Positions 51,001-59,423 of a stretch of DNA of 64,000 nt are shown piece by piece; the first letter of the stretch is position 1, and every line of letters begins with the position of its first letter. The notes below the pieces were generated by a model. The model saw only the letters and a list, made by a program, of their open reading frames with translations. It was not told the DNA's origin and did no database searches. Made by a program: the position numbers and the translations under genes. The DNA is taken from the NCBI GenBank assembly GCA_049999765.1, contig JBNGIQ010006694.1, positions 1-64,000 of the forward strand. Reading direction: 5' to 3'. Origin of the DNA: Phaeoceros laevis (taxonomy: Eukaryota; Anthocerotophyta; Anthocerotopsida; Notothyladales).

Positions 51001-51209
51001 AAACGCCCTCGCAGCCTATCCAGGCCACTTGCCGGATGGGCATCCAAGGCAGATAGCTGAAAATGCACCTGCCAGGAATTGCACTGCTTGTGCATCCCAC
51101 AGAACTCTCCTAATCTGTTCTGCCACAGCTCTGTACGCTGCCAGCTTCTCTGAAAGCACAGCACCGCTAGCGTTAGGACCGTTTGAACATCGGGAAGACC
51201 CGCTGCCAT
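48087..51209 (-). CDS. Long PLS-class pentatricopeptide repeat protein (no DYW)
   Basis: Intronless, 1,040 residues, ATG at 51209. RNA-binding PPR proteins act in chloroplasts or mitochondria on transcript editing, splicing or stability. Repeating P-L-S units run from about residue 100 (VVPSVELYRALLHSC) to about 930, with phrases such as NVFVGSSLVSMYGKCGSIVD and DAVAWNAMLAVYAQQGEAQN. The C-terminus (ACKMIAESWIEYEQKVHGFV) is E-like and ends QIYNLLQQVSS without a DYW deaminase. Several L-type units carry an extra acidic insert ending in IKV or LKL (near 49170-49240, 49500-49590, 49870-49935). The first 40 residues are not a clear transit peptide. Head to head with a similar gene at 52.2 kb, from which it probably arose by duplication (or the reverse). 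Any editing role would need a deaminase supplied by another protein. Confidence 0.93.
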   Translation of the reverse strand: MAAGLPDVQTVLTLAVLCFQRSWQRTELWQNRLGEFCGMHKQCNSWQVHFQLSALDAHPASGLDRLRGRLSIESELLSLCKQGQLDKAVDTLSLMDQQNVVPSVELYRALLHSCTRRKALAQAKRVHDHLAGNGLESQGLGECVVVTLVKCGSLEGALQVFHRLSYRSVLSWNAVISGCTKAGQCKEALEMYKQIGEEGVKPNEYTFGSLLKACGRLGDVEAGKYIHAEALRFRCESNMVVGTSLVDMYSKCGRISDAQSVFRALPRRDSVAWTAMLSAYVQQGQSEMALQLYTQMLEEGVNLDAWIFANALQACSTLAEMHVLMHPVSLHKGKAIHAEAWRRGHDSDDFVCSSLISMYEKGGSVMDAQKVFDGLLRPGVVLWNAMLTAHAQHGQAEEASELYLQMLEAGICPNDRTFVSVLQVCGMLAENDENLGRDGQSIKVGCLQRGKILHAEAWRTGYASDVFVGHALISMYGRCGSIIDSQGIFDALSQQDVVSWTALLAAYTQHGQAEKALELYQQIQEDGLIPDDRSFVSALQACGMLVEHEDDASVAGKLIKVQSVVKGKVIHAAVWSRGFERNVFVGSSLVSMYGKCGSIVDARDVFERLVLRDAVAWNAMLAVYAQQGEAQNALAMYENMLEEGASPDDRSFISLLQACGVLADKEDSIILDGRSLKLKALETGKAVHAECWKRGYKPDTFICSTLVSIYGKCGSTVDAVNVFNGFLERDLVMWNAILAVYAQQGEAETAWQLFQRMQKDLITPDDITFVCILQACSNTGSLDVCMQLHRTLASSKNDVTPVVASSLIHAYGRCSSMVEAQKVFDELSDPDMVSWNALVAGYARQGDFARSVQLYEKMLSAGIKPDGVTFLSLLAACSHAGMVDKGVEYFVSMRRDYGMNPDILHYSSLVDLLGRLGYFEMVEDLLATMPMQPSLSMWLCLLNACRKHGNVVVGKYAFDRAVFLHPQHASAYVLMSNIYRNAGMWEYEVKVAELRLKAGACKMIAESWIEYEQKVHGFVAGDHKHQQQGQIYNLLQQVSS

Positions 51210-51761
51210 CTATACCCAAGGCGTTGGGATTGCGGTTGAGAGTTCCTGCCTTGGCGAACCTCATGTCCCCCCTTTCTGACGACCAATGCCACAATTGCTT
51301 TGGTCGCTGCTGTAAGCTGCCACGAGAGTCTCGTGTCCCAGTCTGGGACCGGGATGAAAGCATGCCACAGAAATGCCATCCCGAGCATGCAGCAGCCGTA
51401 CTATGCCAAACGTAGAACTGCAGTAGCGCCATGGATGTTCGCTCCTCCGGGTCTAGACATCCGCTGGGCTATCACTCGATTTCAGCTTGATGACCATCCT
51501 CACCAGCTCCCGCTGCTGCACTGGATAATAATGATAATAATAACACTACTTCACGATACCGCTGTCTTGGAGTCCTCGGGCCACTCGGAGCTATCATAGC
51601 TATGCGACAATACAAAGTTACAAAGGCTGGAGGAAGTCCTGCTCAAGCACCTGACCTATTACCCTGGACAGAGTAATAAGACAAACAGGTCCCGGCATTG
51701 AAGCTCCACTATCTATGCTAAGCACTTTGAGCGCACGAAACAACGAACAGAGTGGTGAGTC

Positions 51762-51828
51762 TGGAGACGCCGGGTTTCCAATCCGGTATCTCGCGCAAGC
51801 GAAGCGCACGCTCTACTCGACACAGTGG
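51762..51828 (-). pseudogene. Degenerate tRNA-Ala copy (CGC-like anticodon)
   Basis: Its 3' two thirds match the intact tRNA-Ala at 51958-52030 (gtagagcg, anticodon loop TTCGCTT, 3' end CCCGGCGTCTCCA). The T loop is changed (TTGGA for TTCGA), position 37 is T, and the 5' acceptor strand and D arm do not pair. A tandem duplicate that has decayed. Confidence 0.75.
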
Positions 51829-51957
51829 TAAATTTTATTCTAAATGTTCATGCTGGAAAATGGCCCAATTGAAAATTTGTCGACAACCAAGATCAATCGA
51901 TTATGGTGCTTAAAATTAGTCACTTTCCTCCAAAATGGACACAGAGTCCGGACTCAC

Positions 51958-51991
51958 TGGAGACGCCGGGTTTCGATCCCGGTACCTCGCA

Positions 51992-52025
<34 letters not shown>

Positions 52026-52030
52026 CCCCC
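51958..52030 (-). tRNA. tRNA-Ala, anticodon TGC
   Basis: 73 nucleotides that fold completely. The acceptor is GGGGGTG with CGTCTCC (three G-U pairs) and discriminator A. The D stem is GCTC/GAGC. The anticodon stem CGCGC/GTGCG holds loop TTTGCAT (anticodon TGC). The T stem is CCGGG/CCCGG. A- and B-box positions are standard and there is no intron. Nuclear type; CCA is not encoded. Confidence 0.92.
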
Positions 52031-52195
52031 TCGGCACGTCTAATTGTCACATAAATTGATATAAAGAGTGTGCCATAAGAGGCTAAGAAGTTAAGAACCA
52101 TGAGTTTACTAATTTACCATATTTTCGACGACCTTGTCGTCCACTCTATGGTAGACTAAGTCCTCTGCACCATTTCGTCGGATGGCTTGCAAAGG

Positions 52196-55100
52196 ATGCT
52201 CTACTGCTCAAGAGGTGAATTGTCGAGCCTCCCTCTCTGTCGAGTTCCAAGGGTCGCCTTCAGGCACAAGATGATACACTGTCGACGAGGAGGTAAGCCG
52301 GACAAGGTTCTTTGGGATGGTCAGTCATTTGGTGACTTGACAGCGGGTGACGGGACTGCGTCTGTTGGGCCACCTCGGCGATGTTACGACGTTCAGAGTA
52401 TGTCCGAGGAGGCATCCCTGAATGCACTTTTGAGCATGGATCAACAGGGCACGGTTCCTTCAATTACCACATACCGGGCTCTCTTGAAGGTGTGCGCCAA
52501 AAGGAAGGACTTGGCTCAGGCTAGACGATTGCACGCTCGTCTGGTCCAAGATGGGCTGGATTCCCACAGGTTCCTTGGCGAATATGTGGTGAGCATGTTG
52601 GTGAGGTGCGGTGCTCTCCATGAGGCCGTCCAGGTAATTCAGAGTTTGCCACACCGAACTGCATTCTCCTGGACAGCCGTCATTTCTGGCTACACCACGG
52701 CTGAACAAGGGCAGGAGGCGCTGAGGATGTATGAGTGCATGCTGAGGGAGGGCTTGCACCCTAATACGTACACCTTAGCCAGCCTACTGAAGGCCTGTGG
52801 CAGCAGAGCCGACCTGGAAGCAGGCAAACGCATCCATGCGGATGTGTTGAAGTATAGGTGCGAGTCAGATCTGTTTGTGGGGACCAGTCTGGTTGACATG
52901 TATGCGAAGTGTGGTAGCATTGTGGATGCACAGAATGTGTTTGATGGGTTGCCTTACCGTGATGTGGTGCTATGGAATACGATGATTGGAGCATTTGCAC
53001 AGCTAGGCCAAGCAGATCATGCATTGCTGCTTTACAGCGAGATGCTGGAGGAAGGTGTGAGTCCAAATGACCGAACCTTTGTAAGGTTACTCCATGCCTG
53101 TGGCGTTCTTGCAGAGAGTGAAGAAGCTGCCATTGTGGATGGACTGTCCATCAAGGTGAAGGCCCTTCATATGGGGCTAGAAGTACATGCGCATGCCCAG
53201 AGGAAGGGCTACGACTCGGACATGTTTGTCGGAAATACCCTGGTTAGCATGTATGGAAAGTGTGGCAGCATTTTGGATGCAAGCAAAGTGTTTGATGGGT
53301 TGTCTGACCGAGATGTGGTGTCATGGACAGGTGTGCTTTCGGCATATGGTCAGCAAGGCCAGGCAGACAAGGTCTTGCTCAAATACGAACAGATGCTGGA
53401 GGAAGGCTTGATGGGGGATCTGCGGGCCCTTGTGACAGCAGTCCAAGCATGTGGAATGCTGGCAGACAAGGAAGAGAAGGCTTCTGAGCATGGTGGCATC
53501 AAAGTGGAGTCTGCAGCCAAGGGGAAGGCAATGCATGCTGCTGTGCAGAAAAAGGGCTACAACTCAACTTACGTTATCGGTAACACCCTTGTGAGTATGT
53601 ACGGGAAGTGTGGATGTATCACAGATGCACAAGATGTGTTTGATCAGTTGTCTTACAGAGATGTGGTGTCATGGACCGTGATACTTGGAGCATATGCACA
53701 GCAAGGCCAAGCAGTGGAGAAGGCTATACTGCTGTATGAACAGATGCTAGAGGAAGGCGTGAGTCCAGATGCTCACACCTTTGTAAGTGTTGTTCAAGCC
53801 TGCGGCATGCTCGGGGAGAACAATGACAATGAAGCTGTGAATGGTGGACGCATCAAGGTGAAGGCTTTTGCAACAGGGAAGGCAGTACATGCTGACCTCG
53901 AGAAGAAGGGCTTCCATTCAGATGGCTTCATTGGTAATGCGCTAGTTAGCATGTATGCAAAGTGCGGGAGCATTCTGGATGCGCAGAATGTGTTCAACGG
54001 ATTGTGTCACCAAGATGTGGTATCATGGACTGCCATGGTTGCAGCATATGTCCATCAGGGTCAAGCAGAGAATGCTATGCAGCTATATGGTCAAATGTGG
54101 GACGAAGGTGTCAGCCCGAATGATGTCACCTTTGTCAGCGCTCTCCAAGCATGTTGCCTACTCGCAGACAAGGAAGAAGAAGAAATTTCAGTTGTGGACA
54201 GACGGTTTATAAAGGTGAACTCATTACTGATGGGTAGAAGGATACATGCTGATGCTCGAAGAACAGGTCACGACACCAATGTTCTTGTGGGCCACACTCT
54301 GATTGCCATGTACGGCAAGTGCGGCAGCATAGAGGAGGCACGGACTGTGTTTGACAGGTTGCCAAAGCGCAGTGTGGTGGCATGGACTGCACTGATCGCC
54401 GCGCATGCCAGACAGGGCCAGTCAGAGAGAGCTCTGGATCTGTACAGGCAAATGCAGGATGAAGGAGTGAGTCCAAACGAAATCTCACTAGTCTGCATCT
54501 TACAAGTATGCTGCAGTGCAGGAGGCTTGCATGCCTGTGCCCACATTCACCAGTCCCTGGCCTACAACGGGCTGGGGCCAAGCCTTGTCCTATCCACCTC
54601 TCTCATCCACTCCTACGGGCGATGTGCAAGCATGGTGGATGCTCAGGCAGTGTTTGATGCACTGCCCCATGGCCAGCCAGATGTGGTGGCATGGACAGCA
54701 CTCATCGCTGGTTATGCCAGGCAAGGCAACTACCCGGCCACTGTACAATGCTACAACGAAATGCAGGTCTCCGGTCAGAAGCCCAATGGAGTCACCTTTC
54801 TCTCCCTGCTGTACGCCTGCAGCCATTCTGGCCTGGTGGACCAAGGTGTGGAGTACTTTGAGTCCATGGTCCACCACGGCATCACTCCAGAGATGGTGCA
54901 TTACACCGCCATGATTGACCTCCTCGCACGCACAGGTTGCTTCACCATGGTGGAAGAACTCTTGTCCACCACGCCTGAGCAGCCGGACCTATCCATGTGG
55001 GTATGCTTGCTGGGCGCATGTCGGAAGCATGGCAAGGTGGTACTGGGAAAACGGGCCTTCGACTCTGCCATTCTCTTAGAGCCGAGGCATGCTGCCACAT

Positions 55101-55348
55101 ACGTGCTGATGTGGAACATCTATGTCGATGCTGGCCTCTGGGACCAGGCAGAGGAGGTGAAGGAGCTGAGACTCAAGCAAGGCGCTTGCAAGAAACCCGG
55201 CCAGAGCTGGATCCAGCACCAAGGCGTGGTTTGCACTTTCTCTGTCGGAGACTGCGGTATGCAGCCAGAGCCGGTGCATAATCTGCTGAGGCAAATTGGA
55301 TTGCAGCTGAAGGCGGAAGAAAGGGATGGAAGTTCTTTTAGATGTTGA
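52196..55348 (+). CDS. Long PLS-class pentatricopeptide repeat protein (no DYW)
   Basis: Intronless, 1,050 residues from the ATG at 52196 (the frame is open 9 bases further, without another ATG). Repeats begin near TVPSITTYRALLKVCAKRKD, nearly the same opening as the divergent PPR gene, and run with units such as SDLFVGTSLVDMYAKCGSIV and DVVLWNTMIGAFAQLGQADH. The C-terminus (KQGACKKPGQSWIQHQGVV) is E-like and ends EERDGSSFRC, without DYW. Four L-type units carry the acidic insert followed by IKV (near 53100-53170, 53455-53515, 53800-53870, 54150-54230). Same length, architecture and inserts as its neighbour, but diverged enough that the pair is not recent. Organelle and RNA target are unknown. 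Confidence 0.93.
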   Translation: MLYCSRGELSSLPLCRVPRVAFRHKMIHCRRGGKPDKVLWDGQSFGDLTAGDGTASVGPPRRCYDVQSMSEEASLNALLSMDQQGTVPSITTYRALLKVCAKRKDLAQARRLHARLVQDGLDSHRFLGEYVVSMLVRCGALHEAVQVIQSLPHRTAFSWTAVISGYTTAEQGQEALRMYECMLREGLHPNTYTLASLLKACGSRADLEAGKRIHADVLKYRCESDLFVGTSLVDMYAKCGSIVDAQNVFDGLPYRDVVLWNTMIGAFAQLGQADHALLLYSEMLEEGVSPNDRTFVRLLHACGVLAESEEAAIVDGLSIKVKALHMGLEVHAHAQRKGYDSDMFVGNTLVSMYGKCGSILDASKVFDGLSDRDVVSWTGVLSAYGQQGQADKVLLKYEQMLEEGLMGDLRALVTAVQACGMLADKEEKASEHGGIKVESAAKGKAMHAAVQKKGYNSTYVIGNTLVSMYGKCGCITDAQDVFDQLSYRDVVSWTVILGAYAQQGQAVEKAILLYEQMLEEGVSPDAHTFVSVVQACGMLGENNDNEAVNGGRIKVKAFATGKAVHADLEKKGFHSDGFIGNALVSMYAKCGSILDAQNVFNGLCHQDVVSWTAMVAAYVHQGQAENAMQLYGQMWDEGVSPNDVTFVSALQACCLLADKEEEEISVVDRRFIKVNSLLMGRRIHADARRTGHDTNVLVGHTLIAMYGKCGSIEEARTVFDRLPKRSVVAWTALIAAHARQGQSERALDLYRQMQDEGVSPNEISLVCILQVCCSAGGLHACAHIHQSLAYNGLGPSLVLSTSLIHSYGRCASMVDAQAVFDALPHGQPDVVAWTALIAGYARQGNYPATVQCYNEMQVSGQKPNGVTFLSLLYACSHSGLVDQGVEYFESMVHHGITPEMVHYTAMIDLLARTGCFTMVEELLSTTPEQPDLSMWVCLLGACRKHGKVVLGKRAFDSAILLEPRHAATYVLMWNIYVDAGLWDQAEEVKELRLKQGACKKPGQSWIQHQGVVCTFSVGDCGMQPEPVHNLLRQIGLQLKAEERDGSSFRC

Positions 55349-56886
55349 AAGTTAAGACAACACCACTTGTCTTTGGCAGACTAATTAAGTGACCAAGGGT
55401 GTTGTCCAATTGGACGCGTGCCACGTCAGCTCGGAATCGAGCAAAGTCCGATACGGTCGGGGGGCCATATGTGAAACCACTTACGTTAGAAGTGTGTGGT
55501 GACCCTGTCCACGAACTTTGTACAGTGTTCATCCACATGGTAAACTTTCAATATCAAAGAAAATATAGTTTCACTGTCTAAGAATATATCTTCAATAGAT
55601 GATCTACAAGAGCTTTCAGATGGCTGCACTAGTGGACACCACTGAACACCATGTTGGCCAGGGGAACCACACCAGAAGCGTTGCCTCTCGGCAATGCGTT
55701 TGGAGTTGATCCCCTGGCCAGCAGGGTGAGGAAACGCTTCTGGTGTAAGTTTTGTACTCTGGACACCCGTCTGCATGAGGCAGCGATAGGAAATTTTCTC
55801 TAGAGAACCCTGCTATGACAAACAACCATGCATCTTTTGAGCTGGAGTTACTAGTCCATCCGCAGAGGATCTGAAGACTGCAACATCAGCCGTTTAGAAA
55901 GACAACACTTGATGCACCAAGGGCTCTTCCACTTACACGTCAACTGAGCTACAGTGTGTTGGGATGGGGGGCTGTTTTGAAACAGAGATCAAACACCTTC
56001 CAACATCAGCTTTGAGCATCAACAGCCATTCCACCATATCACAAAAACACAACTCTCATTCTTAAGATCTTGCTGGTTCTAAGATAAAGCCTAAAATGTA
56101 AGTTGCCTAGAGACATCCAGAAAACAGCCCATCGTACAAGTAACAGAATCTCATTAGCACCTCCAAGCATCTCATCACCATCTCTTAGACCTGTGCTACG
56201 AAGAGGAAGGCTTCGCATGCGCACACAAAACTGTCCACGTTGTAGCACACGTCTAAGAGAAGTCACGGCACAGTTCGCAACACTTTCACCAACATTCATA
56301 CCGTCCAAACCATCCATACTTCCTGAACGCTGGACGGCCAGTGAGGACATGTGAATGGTGGCGCCTGTCAACATCTCACAAGGAAGTGACATCTTGAGTA
56401 TCCCCTTGAGAAAGAAAAACCATAAAGGAAGCACAGGCACAACGTACTCATATCAGGTCTCAACAGGGCTGCGGCCAGCCGCCATACCCGACTGAAAAAC
56501 CCTCGTCCTCTACCTCCGCAGATCCTGCTGCACCCGCAACTGGAACCACCTCCTACGCGAGTGTAGGCCTCCAGGCCAGGCCAATCACGCGCTCTATCAA
56601 TGGTTGACGCAGAGCAGCTGCACAGTGGCCCTGGTGCTTAGAGCCTCTCACCTTGTGCACCATGGAAAGCTGATAAAGTCGGCGAAGCGGAGGAAAGAGC
56701 GGGCCACTTTGTTAGGGCAAGTAGCTGTTCATTGCTTCAACCAAGCAAAGATAAGGTCGTCAGAAGAAAGTAGGGCTGGACGCGGACTCGGGCTTCTGCT
56801 CTATCGTCTTCTGTCTGCAGGGCATGCGGCTCGAGGTTTGGTCTGCATCATTTCATCTACTCGGCTCCATCTGCGCGCCGCGCACT
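55349..56886. other. Intergenic; no recognised gene
   Basis: About 1.5 kb. A 133-codon minus-strand frame (56039-56440) has no family match. The promoter and 5' UTR of the B12D gene must be near the right end. Confidence 0.5.
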
Positions 56887-57141
56887 ATGTCGACCTACAG
56901 CAAGTGGGTGAAGCCGGAGGTGTATCCTCTGTTCGTTGCCATCGGAGCTGCGGTCTTGTTGTCGGGTTTCGCTGTGGGCCGGAACCTGGCCACAAATCCT
57001 GATGTGAGAATCAGCAAAGATGGCAGGACAGCTGGCGTTCTGGAGAATTTCAAGGAGGGGAAGACGTATCATGACCACTGGTTCAGGCGCTGGATCAAAA
57101 CCTGGGAGGATGAGCGCCACAAAATGGACAAACAGTACTGA
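56887..57141 (+). CDS. B12D-like (NADH dehydrogenase MLRQ-like) small mitochondrial protein
   Basis: 84 residues, single exon, ATG at 56887. The N-terminal KWVKPEVYPLFVAIGAAV, hydrophobic helix (FVAIGAAVLLSGFAVG), RNLATNPDVRISKDGR and AAGVLENF-like AGVLENFKEG match plant B12D proteins, small inner-membrane proteins related to the MLRQ/NDUFA4 family and linked to germination and low-oxygen responses. The charged C-terminus (HWFRRWIKTWEDERHKMDKQ) is longer in basic/aromatic residues than I expect for angiosperm members. The frame extends upstream without a stop (ATG at 56824), but family alignment favours 56887. A broken copy of its 3' half lies at 20.4 kb. Confidence 0.88.
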   Translation: MSTYSKWVKPEVYPLFVAIGAAVLLSGFAVGRNLATNPDVRISKDGRTAGVLENFKEGKTYHDHWFRRWIKTWEDERHKMDKQY

Positions 57142-57920
57142 TGACTTCTTTCTACCAGTGGTGGAAGGCAATGCTTGATCTACCAAATTGGCAGCAGCAA
57201 TTCTTCATGGCTTTTGGGAAGGGTTGCGGAGTCGATTCTTTGGGCATTTGTGAATATTTAGCAGTGTTAGAGATTAGCTAGGGCGGTGGACAGGCTGAGT
57301 TGCCAGATGATATGTTTCCTAGCCTGGTCTAGTAGACGCTCTTTTACCAGCCGGCTGTGGGTCATTCGCCCGCCCGGGATTTGGGGCACATTAGGCCCGT
57401 GTGTGAGTATTCGGTGGAGTGTGTTATGCATCTCTCCCCTCCTACACAAGGTTTTTCTTTGATCTTCAACCAAACACTGGTGTGTCGGCGTTAGCACATC
57501 CAGCTCTGTCCGTTTCGACCAATTCGTTACATTTCTCTTGTCCGGAGTCTGGTTATAGAAGAATCCGAGACCAGCTACCCTGGCAAGGACCATTTCATGT
57601 ACGTTGCAGATTGTATATGCTTTAGTCGAAATGACTTGGTATGCTAATTGCCTCTGGCAAACCCTCGTGGCGTGTTCTGCTTTGCAACAGGGTCTGTTCT
57701 TGGTTGGACGAATCAGGCCAAAGCTTTAACTGCGCAAGTGCCCGCTTGCAATTGAGGGGCCAAGGCGACCTCGTTTTCTCTTGAAGGCATGGGGACCTGT
57801 ACGACATGGTCTCACCGTTACATCTCACCACCGGGAACATCCTCACCTTCTCTACAAAACCAACCGAGGCAGCCATGCCGATCTACTTGGAAAATGAAAG
57901 CATGATGAAGCGAAGGACGG
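57142..57920. other. 3' flanks of B12D and FMO genes
   Basis: About 780 bases. The first 240 are also present in the truncated B12D copy at 20.5-21.65 kb. No other gene supported. Confidence 0.6.
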
Positions 57921-59423
57921 TTAAGGTGTTGCTGGTGGAGGGCGATCAGGCCTGTAATCAGCGTTGGTGTATGGTTTGAACAAGTCGGCCAGAAAGCTTC
58001 GCTTCCGCCTGGGCTCCCAGCGCATGTCCTGGCAGAGCTTGTCGGCGTGAGCAATGTGAAGGAGGGAGATGCAGATGCGTGACACGAAGCGACTGGCAGT
58101 GACAACGCAGGCCATCCAGCTGCTGATGTCCTTCTCCATGGCTTGTGTGCTCGGCAGAGTGATCTTGCCGGACAGATAGTGCGCCAACCAGCGCGCTCCC
58201 AGCTCAGATGAATGGATGGAGGAAAGTCCCTCCTGGTAGCCCAAGAATGCCATATCAGGGATGTCGGGATGGATGACCCCTCTGTACAGGGGCAGCAGGC
58301 CGGACGACCATGTGAGCAGTTGTCGATACGGCGGCGGCAGTAGATTCCTCAGCTTGCCCACCCCGTCGTAGCCGGTGCACATGATAATAACATCCGCCTC
58401 CAGCTGCGTCTGGTCCGCCAGGATGACGCCCTTGCTGGTGAAGGTCCAGGCGGGGGACTTGCGCAGCCGGATGGAGCCCTTGTCCAAGCTGGGGAAGAAG
58501 GTGGGAGGCAGCTGCGGCAAGATGCAACCGCCCAGGTCTTCCACCAAGGAGTGCTGGGGGATGAGGACAGGGTGGTTGGCAGGGTAGTGCTGGAGAAGCA
58601 ACCCTACCTCCGCGAGCTTGAAGACGAGCCATCTGAGAGGAGCCACGAGGGTCTGGAGGAGGCCCTGGAGCGCACCCTGGTAGGGCTGCCGCACCCAGTA
58701 CTGCGCAAACCGGGTGGAGAAGAGCAGGCCAAGCGGCACCCCCATCACCCTCTTGCTTGGGGGGCACAGCCAGTGCGTTCGGCGGAACAGCAGCGTGCAT
58801 CCCAACGCCGGGTTGGCCTGGGCCACCTCCAGCGCGATGTCTATGGCCGTCTTCTGGAACCCCAGCAGCACCACCCGGCGCCCGGCCACCAGGGACCTCA
58901 CCCCCTGAGCATCCAGCCGAGAGTAGTCCAGCGCGTGGAGCAGAGTACCCTGGAACCGGGCGGGGCTGCCCATGGTGGCAGGGATCCGGGGCAGGTCCCC
59001 GAACAGGCCGCAGCACAGCACCAGGAAGTGGCACTGCAGCCGGGTGCCATCGGCTAGCTGCACCTCCCACCCGCCCGCCTCCTGCCGCACCACACCTTCC
59101 ACCGAGGTGGCCAGCCGGATGTGCTGCACCAGATCGAAGTGGCGTGCGTATCCCTCCAGGTACTCTCGCACCTGCGCTTGCGTGGGGTGCTCATCCCGCA
59201 CCTCCGCCCCATTCCACGCCCAGTCGCTGAATTCATACTGTGCCTTGCTGGTCTGCAGGCGTGTGCTGCCGTAAGCCGCCTCCCCGCTCCATATACCGCC
59301 TAGTCCCGCTTGCCCTTCCACCACCGTCGCCTCCCAGCCCTCGGCTTCCCTCGACAGGTACTTGCATGCTACCAGTCCAGAAACGCCTGCTCCGACTATG
59401 CAAACACGCCTCTTCTCCTCCAT
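57921..59423 (-). CDS. Flavin-containing monooxygenase, FMO1-like
   Basis: FAD/NADPH-dependent oxygenase, single exon, 500 residues, ATG at 59423. Motifs are the FAD-binding GAGVSG (11-16), the FMO signature FQGTLLHALDY (157-167, FxGxxxHxxxY) and a second dinucleotide site VVLLGFQKTAIDIALE. The LEADVIIMCTGYDG block and the C-terminal PLYRGVIHPDIPDMAFLGY, SSELGARWLAHYLSG and CISLLHIAHADKLCQDM resemble Arabidopsis FMO1, which makes N-hydroxypipecolic acid in systemic immunity. The second Rossmann glycines are relaxed (GFQKTA), as in FMO1-type members. GC-rich and intronless. Substrate cannot be settled from sequence; other FMO1-clade enzymes are possible. Confidence 0.9.
   Translation of the reverse strand: MEEKRRVCIVGAGVSGLVACKYLSREAEGWEATVVEGQAGLGGIWSGEAAYGSTRLQTSKAQYEFSDWAWNGAEVRDEHPTQAQVREYLEGYARHFDLVQHIRLATSVEGVVRQEAGGWEVQLADGTRLQCHFLVLCCGLFGDLPRIPATMGSPARFQGTLLHALDYSRLDAQGVRSLVAGRRVVLLGFQKTAIDIALEVAQANPALGCTLLFRRTHWLCPPSKRVMGVPLGLLFSTRFAQYWVRQPYQGALQGLLQTLVAPLRWLVFKLAEVGLLLQHYPANHPVLIPQHSLVEDLGGCILPQLPPTFFPSLDKGSIRLRKSPAWTFTSKGVILADQTQLEADVIIMCTGYDGVGKLRNLLPPPYRQLLTWSSGLLPLYRGVIHPDIPDMAFLGYQEGLSSIHSSELGARWLAHYLSGKITLPSTQAMEKDISSWMACVVTASRFVSRICISLLHIAHADKLCQDMRWEPRRKRSFLADLFKPYTNADYRPDRPPPATP

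Larger units (their letters stand above)
51210..52195. promoter_or_regulatory. Divergent region between the two PPR genes, containing tRNA genes
   Basis: About 990 bases between head-to-head start codons. It holds both PPR promoters and one intact and one degenerate tRNA-Ala, so RNA polymerase II and III transcription units are interleaved here. Confidence 0.6.

Noticed and set aside
55925-55960. Possible tRNA on the minus strand (tgtagctcagttga)
   Set aside because: Only a D-arm-like piece is present; no anticodon or T arm folds.
56039-56440. 133-codon minus-strand frame
   Set aside because: No motif, no clear promoter context, composition like surrounding non-coding DNA.
58255-59070. 271-codon frame overlapping the FMO gene on the same strand in another frame
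   Set aside because: Pro/Gly/Ala-rich shadow of the GC-rich FMO sequence; no domain.
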